Below, in pieces: positions 1 through 6,995 of a stretch of DNA of 14,382 nucleotides; the stretch's first letter is position 1; every line of letters starts with the position of its first letter. The notes beneath the pieces were generated by a model. The model was not told the DNA's origin. It ran no database searches and worked only from the letters and a program-made list of their open reading frames with translations. This DNA comes from Candidatus Cloacimonadota bacterium (lineage in GTDB: Bacteria > Cloacimonadota > Cloacimonadia > Cloacimonadales > JAOZMQ01). The stretch is taken from assembly GCA_029934195.1 (NCBI GenBank), contig JAOZMQ010000033.1, positions 1 to 14,382 on the forward strand, given 5' to 3'. The translations under genes were made by a program, and so were the position numbers.

Positions 1-1092
1 ATCATCTATAACACTGCTCTCCAGGTCATTATCTCTAATCCTATCCGGGTATCTTTTATATACAGTTATTATTGAATCAATATATGTCGGAATCTCTAAA
101 GAAGTAGGGTATAAAGAAATATAAGAATTATAAAGATCAATTGCTTGCATTGGTGCATTGAGATCTAACTTCATTTGAATTGCTTTATTAAGAATATTCT
201 TACCGTATTTTTCATCAATTAAAGAAAGAAATGTTTCTTTAGCTTTTTCGGCAGCTTTTGATTTTTGTTCAAAATCATTCTCATCATATTGAGTCAAGCT
301 GAATGCAATATTTTCAATAGCATCACTTTCAAAATATTGTGTTTGGTTTGAATTTTTATTTTCAGCTACAATTTTTAAAATTTTTGAGAAATCATCAATC
401 GCTTTTTCATACAATCCACTTGTAAAATTTGACCAAGCTCGATGAAACAGTCCATAAGGTTGAAGTTCATCATTTTTTCTATTTGCTAATATATCGAAAT
501 ATTTAATAGATTCTTTATAATACTCTCTTGCATCACGAGCATCAAGGGCTATATCAAAATACAGAGAACCTAACCGATACAATACTTCCGAATAATATTC
601 ACTATTAGGCATATTCGTAAGAATGTCTTTATATGCATCAATAGCAGGCTGTAATCCATTTGGATTTAGTCGCAACGAATCTGGCCAATTCATGGCTATA
701 GATTGATCATCAACAGACGACATTAGAATTTCATTCTGCTGATTAGATATTCTCAATTTTTCCGATTTTACATAATGATAGGCATAATTATAAATAATTG
801 CATCTCGTCCTATAAAATCTGGATTATATTCAAGAACTTTCTTATAATACTTTGCTGTTAATCTTGGATTATCTACATTAACGTCAACACTAACCTCTGC
901 TAAATTAAAATATACTGTAGCTAAATCAGGATAATTTGGATGTTCATTTATAAACGCTAATGTTTTTTCATAGACATTCTTCTTGAACTTTAAATTTTCT
1001 TCACCTCTTTGACGTATCTGATCCTCACTAATTGCAAAAACAATAGTGGTCACAAATAGTATTATTAATATTAGAATATTTTTTTTTCTCAT
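1..1092 (-). CDS. Exported TPR-repeat protein, 3' end cut off by window edge
   Basis: The frame is open for 364 codons from ATG at 1092 down to base 1, so the C-terminus lies outside the window. The protein starts with a lysine-rich N-end and a hydrophobic stretch (residues about 5-20, MRKKNILILIILFVTTIVFA) that looks like a Sec signal peptide with no lipobox cysteine, so a periplasmic or membrane-associated soluble protein is likely. The rest is helical, with TPR-like helix pairs around residues 45-110, 145-190 and 195-260 (for example the LYRLGSLYFDIA and LFHRAWSNFTSGLYEKAID segments). TPR domains are protein-binding scaffolds; no enzymatic motif is visible. It is the third gene of the 4065-to-1 operon, 22 bases after its upstream neighbour. 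A weak purine-rich GTGAG stretch precedes the start. I cannot assign a specific function. Confidence is high for a real gene and moderate for the TPR class. Confidence 0.8.
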   Translation of the reverse strand, partial: MRKKNILILIILFVTTIVFAISEDQIRQRGEENLKFKKNVYEKTLAFINEHPNYPDLATVYFNLAEVSVDVNVDNPRLTAKYYKKVLEYNPDFIGRDAIIYNYAYHYVKSEKLRISNQQNEILMSSVDDQSIAMNWPDSLRLNPNGLQPAIDAYKDILTNMPNSEYYSEVLYRLGSLYFDIALDARDAREYYKESIKYFDILANRKNDELQPYGLFHRAWSNFTSGLYEKAIDDFSKILKIVAENKNSNQTQYFESDAIENIAFSLTQYDENDFEQKSKAAEKAKETFLSLIDEKYGKNILNKAIQMKLDLNAPMQAIDLYNSYISLYPTSLEIPTYIDSIITVYKRYPDRIRDNDLESSVIDD

Positions 1093-1114
1093 TTTTTTCT
1101 CACTCGAACTGTTA

Positions 1115-3124
1115 TTAATTCTCTGATTCACTATTTTTGTTTTCATTACTTCTAAATTCTTTAAATTCTTTATCCTTACGCATTGCTTGTTTATAAAGAA
1201 TATCGACTAAAGTAAAATTATAATCCTGACTTTTTATAGCAGCTTCATCTTTAATTTCAGCTACAAGTTTATTGTATTTATCCCGTAATATTTTGTTATT
1301 TCCTACCAAACTTGACTTATTTTCAGCTAATTTATTGGCAATAATCAGATTGTATTTTGCTATTACTTCATTTTTAAGTTGCCTTAGACTATCTTGTTTA
1401 GCACCAATAATCTTCGCCTCTTCTGATAAAGATTCTTGAACATAATTTGGATTCTCCATATTTCCAAAGGAAAATTCAATTACTGTTTGTAGTGTAGTGA
1501 GATTTTCTTGAACAAACCTTTTTGCTTTTTTTGCTTTTTCTAACAAGTTTGCATCATTTTTTTTCTTAGCACTATTTTCAATCTCATCCCAAGAACTAAG
1601 TAAATTTCTCTGAAAAAAAACTTCATTAGCAACCTTGTTAGCAAGATCAAAATCATCCACAGTAATTTCTGGTAAATTTGCAACATAACTCATTGCCAAA
1701 ATCCGAACAGCTGATGAATCAAGCTGTGCAATCTCTTGATCAATTCTCGCTGGAATTTTTTTATTTGGAGTATTCTTTGTAAACCTAATCGTCATTTCTA
1801 AATTTTCAATTGCTTTGTTATAGCTTAGGTATTCATTTTCCAAAACCTTTAATCTTTCAAGTTGTTCCGGAGGTAATCCCACAGACAGACGATCTAATTC
1901 TGAGCTAGTATCTAAAATATCTTGTTCTACTTTTTCTAATTTAGATATTAATCTAACAGTATCTTGCTGAGTTGTTGCAATTGCAATTCTTTCAGTAAGA
2001 TCTTTATGCTCGTTTAATAGTTTAAATTTTTTATTAAGAACATCCAATAAATCATCAACTTGGGTTATTGCTTCATTGATATAATCAGATGCAACATTGT
2101 AATTTCCTTTTTCTTGATTAATGACCGCCATAAGGTATTTTGCAGATGTAAAATATTCTGTTGGAGAAGGATTATTTACAATTTTTTCTAAAAGAGTTAT
2201 TGCATTTTCAAAATCATTTGTAAGTTTGTATGCCTGAGCTGTTTCATATAGGATTCCATCATCGATGTTCTTTCCTAAAAGAGAATTCATTTTAAGGTAA
2301 TATGCCAATGATTGGTCATAATTCCCATTAAGATTATAAAGACGTGCTAATTGTAAAATTATAATCTTATAATCATGTATTTCTGCACTATATTTTCCTT
2401 CTAAAGATAATAAGCTTTCTATTGATTTGTCAATACCAAAATTAAAGAAATCTATAGTAGCTAACATGATTTCAGCTTTTACATTATATACTTTACTTTG
2501 AGTTAACTCTTGAAAATAAGTTTGTGCTTTATCTAACATTTCAACATTATAGTATGCATTCGCTAACCAAAATTTTTGTTTCTCTCCAATAGAGTTATTA
2601 TATTTATCGTAAAGATTAATAAGTTCCCAATCTTGCCCATATTCAAAATATAATTCTGATAAAGCCAATAAAGCATCATCAAATTTTGAAGATTCAGGGT
2701 ATTCTTTTACTACTAATTCAAAAGAATCTAAAGCTTGTTCTGGCTTCTCTGCTAATTTGCTAATCATACCTATATAATACTGAATTTCGTCATTTTGTTG
2801 CTCAATGTTTTTATAGATAATTTTTAACATTGACAATTCGTCATTAGCAAGAGATACATCCGGTTCTGCAATAAAACCATCTATTGCTTCAGAATCTAAT
2901 CTAAATTGTTCCACAATGCCTGCCGAATCACCATTTTTTTGCATATTTTTAATCTTACTTTTTTTCTCAGCAACTACTCGTAATCGACTAATTTGTGCTT
3001 CATATTCTTGTAAAAGCTTCTTTTCTGCATCTATTTGCTTTAGAACTTCCTTGTAGCCTTGTGGAAGTGCAAAAAGAGCAAAGATTAGAACCAATAAAGA
3101 TACAACAAATTTTTGTTTCAACAT
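1115..3124 (-). CDS. Large exported TPR/coiled-coil protein
   Basis: 669 residues. The N-terminus has a charged start and a strong hydrophobic core (residues 6-19, VVSLLVLIFALFA), read as a Sec signal peptide without a lipobox cysteine. Residues about 23-60 are rich in K/E/L heptads and probably form a coiled coil. TPR-like repeats follow at about 115-350, including EQALDSFELVVKEYPES, DKAQTYFQELTQ and YDQSLAYYLKMNSL. A second long helical, charged region (about 350-450 and 560-665) again looks coiled coil. No catalytic motif is visible. The likely role is a periplasmic scaffold that binds partner proteins. The start codon is 2 bases downstream of the stop of the barrel-like gene at 3127-4065, with a purine-rich AGGGAAG lying inside that gene's last codons, so the two are surely cotranscribed and probably made in fixed ratio. 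Specific function not recognised. Confidence 0.85.
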   Translation of the reverse strand: MLKQKFVVSLLVLIFALFALPQGYKEVLKQIDAEKKLLQEYEAQISRLRVVAEKKSKIKNMQKNGDSAGIVEQFRLDSEAIDGFIAEPDVSLANDELSMLKIIYKNIEQQNDEIQYYIGMISKLAEKPEQALDSFELVVKEYPESSKFDDALLALSELYFEYGQDWELINLYDKYNNSIGEKQKFWLANAYYNVEMLDKAQTYFQELTQSKVYNVKAEIMLATIDFFNFGIDKSIESLLSLEGKYSAEIHDYKIIILQLARLYNLNGNYDQSLAYYLKMNSLLGKNIDDGILYETAQAYKLTNDFENAITLLEKIVNNPSPTEYFTSAKYLMAVINQEKGNYNVASDYINEAITQVDDLLDVLNKKFKLLNEHKDLTERIAIATTQQDTVRLISKLEKVEQDILDTSSELDRLSVGLPPEQLERLKVLENEYLSYNKAIENLEMTIRFTKNTPNKKIPARIDQEIAQLDSSAVRILAMSYVANLPEITVDDFDLANKVANEVFFQRNLLSSWDEIENSAKKKNDANLLEKAKKAKRFVQENLTTLQTVIEFSFGNMENPNYVQESLSEEAKIIGAKQDSLRQLKNEVIAKYNLIIANKLAENKSSLVGNNKILRDKYNKLVAEIKDEAAIKSQDYNFTLVDILYKQAMRKDKEFKEFRSNENKNSESEN

Positions 3125-3126
3125 AA

Positions 3127-4065
3127 TTATTCTTCCCTGAGTATTTTCTTAATTTCTTCTAAATCCTTTTCAGCTTGTTTTCTTCGTGCAATCATTGCAT
3201 CAAGTTCATCTTTAAGCGGATTATCAGTAAGAATTTCTCCTTTTTTGGAAATAACTTTTTTCCCTACAGGCATTTGGTTTTTTTTAGCATATTGGATATT
3301 TTCTTCATAAGCTTTTTTATCAGAAAAAACATCGAAAATATACTTAACACTAAAGGCATATTTAAGATCGCGTCTATCTAATTCTTCTAGCCGATACAAG
3401 CCAAGACAAGCAGAAATATTTTTGTATTTACCACTTAGTCCAGCATTAATATTATATCCATCCATTTCAGCCAGAATAGAATAATATTGTGAAGGTTTAA
3501 ACTCAAAACCTCCGAATAGCCCACCAGTTTGTTTAGATAATTCAAGATTTCCTTTAAATCTTCCTGTACCAAAACCAAGATGGATGTTTGTTTCCAAATA
3601 GGGAATAAAAGGTAAGCCTCTTAATAAACTATATTTTGACATTACAAAATAAATTGAATTTCTCCTGTAATCGTCTAAATCTGTAACATCATTAGTGTTT
3701 TCAAAATCACCTACTTGATCGACCTTAACTCCTGTCCCAAGATTTTCTATTCCAAGAGAGATGGCAGGAAGTGTCTCCGTCTCTTGAATCAGACGACCTT
3801 TGATATTCATATAATAAAATTCGTTGGCAGTTCCAACAAAACCAAATTCTAACCAATTATAAATCCCAACATTAAGGACTCCGGCGAAATCAGTTCCGTA
3901 GGATTCACTTTCATTTGCAGCACGATAAGTTATAGCTGAGATCTCAGCCATTTTATGTGGCATAACATAAGCATCAGGCACTTTGATCATACCTTGTGTA
4001 GTAAACGGTACAGCGTACAGTACAACACTTACAAAAAAAACAATCATAAATATATTTCTTTTCAT
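3127..4065 (-). CDS. Predicted outer-membrane beta-barrel protein with C-terminal helical tail (YjbH-like?)
   Basis: 312 residues with a clear signal peptide (residues 1-18, ending VVLYA). The mature N-end TTQGMIKVPDAYVMP resembles the opening of YjbH-type and related barrel proteins, which begin with a G-[IL]-x-x-P-[TD]-A motif; this is a weak, by-eye match. The body (about 25-245) is made of short alternating strands with aromatic ends and glycine turns (GFGTGRFKGNLELS, GGLFGGFEFKPS, YKNISACLGLY), as in outer-membrane barrels. The last ~30 residues (DELDAMIARRKQAEKDLEEI) are a charged amphipathic helix, unusual for a protein ending in a barrel strand, and could dock on the TPR proteins encoded immediately downstream. 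It is first in its operon. A strong Shine-Dalgarno (GGAGGG at 4071-4076) sits 5 bases upstream of the chosen ATG. Function is unknown; a role in export or assembly of surface material is inference. Confidence 0.75.
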   Translation of the reverse strand: MKRNIFMIVFFVSVVLYAVPFTTQGMIKVPDAYVMPHKMAEISAITYRAANESESYGTDFAGVLNVGIYNWLEFGFVGTANEFYYMNIKGRLIQETETLPAISLGIENLGTGVKVDQVGDFENTNDVTDLDDYRRNSIYFVMSKYSLLRGLPFIPYLETNIHLGFGTGRFKGNLELSKQTGGLFGGFEFKPSQYYSILAEMDGYNINAGLSGKYKNISACLGLYRLEELDRRDLKYAFSVKYIFDVFSDKKAYEENIQYAKKNQMPVGKKVISKKGEILTDNPLKDELDAMIARRKQAEKDLEEIKKILREE

Positions 4066-4070
4066 TCTAT

Positions 4071-4076
4071 CCCTCC
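4071..4076 (-). promoter_or_regulatory. Strong Shine-Dalgarno for the barrel gene
   Basis: The minus strand reads GGAGGG followed by 5 bases and then ATG at 4065. This fixes the start of the barrel-like gene. It also shows that this organism uses canonical ribosome-binding sites, which makes their absence in front of yraN notable. Confidence 0.75.
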
Positions 4077-4114
4077 AGACAGATTAATATTTTTTTTTAA
4101 TTTTATTTATTTTA

Positions 4115-4143
4115 TTGACAACTATATAGTCAAGATAATTTTT
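4115..4143. promoter_or_regulatory. Divergent promoter region with back-to-back -35-like boxes
   Basis: The 85-base gap between two divergent genes must hold promoters for both. On the plus strand TTGACA (4115-4120) is a perfect -35 box. The best -10 at 16-17 bases is poor (TAATTT at 4137-4142); a better match (GATAAT, 4134-4139) is only 13 bases away. On the minus strand TTGACT (4133-4128) could be the -35 for the barrel operon, followed after 16 bases by AATAAA. The two boxes are the arms TTGAC/GTCAA of an inverted repeat that also contains the palindrome ACTATATAGT (4121-4130), so one protein could contact both promoters. The boxes are seen directly; their use is inferred. Confidence 0.4.
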
Positions 4144-4150
4144 TTTTTTT

Positions 4151-4513
4151 ATGAAACAAAACTTAGGACGTTTAGGTGAGAATCTATCTCAAAAATTTAT
4201 AATCCAAAAAGGATACAAAATTATAGCAACAAATTACTATTCAAAATACGGAGAAATTGATATCATTGCAACTAAAAACAACTTCCTAATTTTTTTTGAA
4301 ATAAAAACACGTAGTTCTAATATTGAAACTGCTTTGTCAAGTATTTCTTTTAATAAACAGAAAAAAATTATTAAAACAGCTGCAATCTTCTTATCAAAGC
4401 ATCCTTTATTGGCTGATATGTTCACTCAATTTGATGTAATTTGTGTTATAAAAAATAAAATTAGCAACTCTTTTGAAATACATCATCTCGAAGATGCTTT
4501 TAGAACTTATTGA
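4151..4513 (+). CDS. yraN: UPF0102/YraN-family nuclease-fold protein
   Basis: 120 residues, the usual length of the UPF0102 (YraN) family. Family landmarks are present: the opening GRLGENLSQKFI (E10), then GYKIIATNY, then the core YGEIDIIA (E35, D37) and FFEIKTR (E50, K52), forming the D...ExK signature of PD-(D/E)xK nuclease-like folds, and a closing FDVICV strand. YraN proteins are cytoplasmic. A link to Holliday-junction or DNA-end processing is often suggested for the family but its biochemical role is not settled. Upstream, the ATG follows 12 consecutive T (4139-4150) with no Shine-Dalgarno. The in-frame codons above it are TTT and then a TAA at 4136, so no longer form is possible. The stop TGA (4511-4513) directly abuts the stop of the convergent gene. 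Family assignment is firm, precise activity is not. Confidence 0.9.
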   Translation: MKQNLGRLGENLSQKFIIQKGYKIIATNYYSKYGEIDIIATKNNFLIFFEIKTRSSNIETALSSISFNKQKKIIKTAAIFLSKHPLLADMFTQFDVICVIKNKISNSFEIHHLEDAFRTY

Positions 4514-5902
4514 TTATTGTAATAATGAAGAATCAAATTCGTCTCCGAGGTAAGATTCCCAATTTGGAAAAGTATTTTCAAAGCTATCATTTTCAGCATA
4601 TATAACCTTTAGGTCTCCGCTTGCTTGTAACTCAAAGAAAATATAAGTCTTTGGTTCACCTTTTGAATAATATTTCCATATCTCGTATCTTCTAACTCCA
4701 AGCTTACCCAATCTTCTTGTATTTTGTTCAGCTCCTTCGGCACTTGATCCATTTGAGCTTTTTTTCACAATTTCATCAGGAGCTCCATTTTTTATATAAA
4801 TCCTACCGCGATCTGTTTTCCATCCCTTGACATGATGTTTAAAGTTATCATTACAATAATTAACTCTATCTCTAATTAAATCATAAAATTCATTTTCTTC
4901 AGTTTCAATAATAAAATCATTCTCAGCCCAAAATTTCGATAAAAAATTATTCTTTGCTTTATCAGATGACTTTCTCCAAACCTTAAGCTTTTGTGAAGTT
5001 ACAAAATATTGCAATAACTTGTACTCATCTTTTAAATCCGTAAACATTCGCAGATTTTTCAGTTTAAATTCTTTAACAAAAAAGAATTCTGTACAGATAG
5101 AAGTTTTTACATTTTCCAAATCTGAAAAAGTTAAAGTTAAGTTATATTTACCTTTTGATAAATTGTTAATAGGAAAACCATCTGCAATTTTAATTTTCCT
5201 TTTTGCAAATTGAATGTCTCTATCTAAAGAATAAATTCTTTTTCCTTTTTCTGAAATTTCATAATTAACTCTCACAGTTTTTTCTTTTTTATCTGCAAAT
5301 TCATTGTAAAGTTCATAAACAACAAAAATTGAATCAGAATGTGTTAAGAAGGCGTTATGCCCAGCTGTTACATAATATAAAAGACCATTTTCTTGATATT
5401 TTGGCAGAAAATTTGATTGGGCAGGTCCAATACTTCTACAAAATTCTATATCGCTATGCAATGGGTTTTTGTCCAATAGAATTAATTCATCTGTCCATGT
5501 TTTTACAATTTCAGTATTCAAATCTGTAAACTGTAATTGTATCGAATAGCCCGTTTTTTGCCAACCAAATGAAATTCTATCTAAAAAAGAGATTTCATTA
5601 GAAAATGTTGAATTTTTTGATAAAGTGATTATTTCGTTTGTAAATGTTTTTAGAACGCGTTTTTTCCCTTTGTAGAGAAGAGAAATCTCTATTTCAAGAG
5701 AAGCATTAAAACCCTTATCAGTATTAATAAATGTAAGTTCGTTATATGGGAATTCATAATCAATATAAAAATATGTGTTGCCATCATCTCCCAAAAATCT
5801 ATTATTATCAATAAAATGGTTTAAATCTTGGCTGTGTAAAACACCCAAAATATTGAGAAAAATAAGTAGGAAACTAATCCTGCCAATTATTTGATAAAAC
5901 AT
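4514..5902 (-). CDS. Exported GWxTD-domain protein (longer paralogue)
   Basis: 462 residues with a Sec signal peptide (residues about 8-24, ending LGVLHS). Residues about 40-280 are mostly beta-strand-like and read as one or more beta-sandwich domains. The C-terminal ~160 residues carry the GWxTD domain: FWAEND (near 324), then GWKTDRGRIYIKNGAPDEI with the name-giving GWKTD at 360-364, then YEIWKYY (406-412). GWxTD domains are found in secreted proteins of several FCB and Acidobacteria-type lineages and have no established function. The reading frame overlaps the upstream paralogue by 29 bases. It nevertheless has its own very strong Shine-Dalgarno (AGGAGG, plus-strand positions 5911-5916, 8 bases before the ATG). 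It is last in the dnaE operon and converges with yraN with no gap. No terminator is visible at its end. Confidence 0.88.
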   Translation of the reverse strand: MFYQIIGRISFLLIFLNILGVLHSQDLNHFIDNNRFLGDDGNTYFYIDYEFPYNELTFINTDKGFNASLEIEISLLYKGKKRVLKTFTNEIITLSKNSTFSNEISFLDRISFGWQKTGYSIQLQFTDLNTEIVKTWTDELILLDKNPLHSDIEFCRSIGPAQSNFLPKYQENGLLYYVTAGHNAFLTHSDSIFVVYELYNEFADKKEKTVRVNYEISEKGKRIYSLDRDIQFAKRKIKIADGFPINNLSKGKYNLTLTFSDLENVKTSICTEFFFVKEFKLKNLRMFTDLKDEYKLLQYFVTSQKLKVWRKSSDKAKNNFLSKFWAENDFIIETEENEFYDLIRDRVNYCNDNFKHHVKGWKTDRGRIYIKNGAPDEIVKKSSNGSSAEGAEQNTRRLGKLGVRRYEIWKYYSKGEPKTYIFFELQASGDLKVIYAENDSFENTFPNWESYLGDEFDSSLLQ

Positions 5903-6995
5903 AATTTCTTCCTCCTCTTTTATCTTGGAAAATAAATTCTTGCTCTTCTATATAATATGTCCAAATAATGTAAGGATAAACTCGGTGAGGAAAATTCGAT
6001 ACTGGACTGGAATTTTCAAAAATCTCGTCTGGTTCTCCATATTTCATGTAAATTCTTGCTCTATCAGTTTTCCAACCTGAAAGATATTCTTGAACTGAAA
6101 AATTCTCGACACAATATTCAATTTTATGATAAAAACTCTCACGAAATTCATTTGCTTTTGTATCAGGAGTTGGGTCAACTGAAGCCCAATATTTTTCAAT
6201 ATTTCTTTTAATATCCCCTTGCTTCATTTTTTTTATCTGTCTGGAATTTAGAAGATATTCAAGTTGTAACAATTGTTCTTTTATGCTATAAAGACGACTA
6301 TAAATGAATTGTTCAGAAAAGATACAATATTTTGATTGAATTACACCTTTACTAAAATAAGCATCTATCCTCAAGGAATCAAGATTCATATTTTGAACAA
6401 AAGGTTTAATTTTCTGTTGGAAGGGAATAAGAGGATTTTTGTACATTCCAATAATTGTATCAGAATATCGTAAACATAAACTATCCGGTTGAATTGGATA
6501 ATTTTGAAAAATTTCAATAGAATCTATTTTTGCCTTTTCCAAATTACTTACTAATACAAACTTCTCTTTACCTTGTATTAAAGTAAGATAAAAAATTCCT
6601 TCCGATTTTACTTTTTTCACTTTATTTATTTCTTTTAAAAATTTCTGTTTTGTCCCTGTATTTTTATTAAATAGAGTAATATGAAAAAAATATTTTTGAT
6701 TTTTTTGTAAATCACATTTTGTGGAGAAACCTTTCCAATTTTCGTCATTAATAAAATTCTTTTTTATGGATATTTGCTCGATTTTTTTGTAAACAATATT
6801 CTTTTTTTTATCCAATACATTTATTTTGATTTCATAATCTGCATAAAACTTATCATTAACATTTTGATAACTAAATTCAATATAAGGAATAATTATATAG
6901 TAAGTATTAATATTGCTAACTTTTTCAGAGATAATACTGATTGAAAATAATTTTCCAAACAAAAAGAGAATGAGTAAAAAGATTGATTTACGCAT
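5874..6995 (-). CDS. Exported GWxTD-domain protein (shorter paralogue)
   Basis: 373 residues. Residues 4-19 (SIFLLILFLFGKLFSI) form a signal peptide-like core. The middle is beta-rich and lysine-rich. The C-terminal GWxTD domain is clear: YWASVDPTPDTKANEFRESFY (about 269-289), then GWKTDRARIYMKYGEPDEI with GWKTD at 307-311, then YPYIIWTYY (340-348). It stops soon after the domain (residue 373), whereas its neighbour continues for about 50 further residues past the equivalent point. Its ATG overlaps the dnaE stop (shared ATGCGTAA at 6995-6988). No good Shine-Dalgarno is visible, so translation probably depends on ribosomes finishing dnaE. It arose from the same ancestor as the gene at 4514-5902, judging by the shared motif order, but the N-terminal halves have diverged strongly. 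Function unknown. Confidence 0.87.
   Translation of the reverse strand: MRKSIFLLILFLFGKLFSISIISEKVSNINTYYIIIPYIEFSYQNVNDKFYADYEIKINVLDKKKNIVYKKIEQISIKKNFINDENWKGFSTKCDLQKNQKYFFHITLFNKNTGTKQKFLKEINKVKKVKSEGIFYLTLIQGKEKFVLVSNLEKAKIDSIEIFQNYPIQPDSLCLRYSDTIIGMYKNPLIPFQQKIKPFVQNMNLDSLRIDAYFSKGVIQSKYCIFSEQFIYSRLYSIKEQLLQLEYLLNSRQIKKMKQGDIKRNIEKYWASVDPTPDTKANEFRESFYHKIEYCVENFSVQEYLSGWKTDRARIYMKYGEPDEIFENSSPVSNFPHRVYPYIIWTYYIEEQEFIFQDKRGGRNYVLSNNWQD
5911..5916 (-). promoter_or_regulatory. Strong internal Shine-Dalgarno inside the upstream GWxTD gene
   Basis: The minus strand reads GAGGAGG then AAGAAATT then ATG at 5902. The site lies within the last codons of the shorter GWxTD gene. It supports the ATG at 5902 despite the 29-base overlap and suggests the longer paralogue is translated efficiently and independently. 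Confidence 0.7.

Noticed and set aside
3113..3381. Two plus-strand frames of 65 and 68 codons near the junction of the TPR and barrel genes
   Set aside because: Both are antisense to well-supported secreted-protein genes, and they have no ribosome site or recognisable domain.
3955..4179. 74-codon plus-strand frame spanning the barrel gene start and the yraN start
   Set aside because: It is antisense to the signal peptide and ribosome site of the barrel gene and out of frame with yraN; the composition is that of AT-rich noise.
4237..4425. Minus-strand 62-codon frame inside yraN
   Set aside because: Antisense to conserved YraN motifs; a shadow frame.
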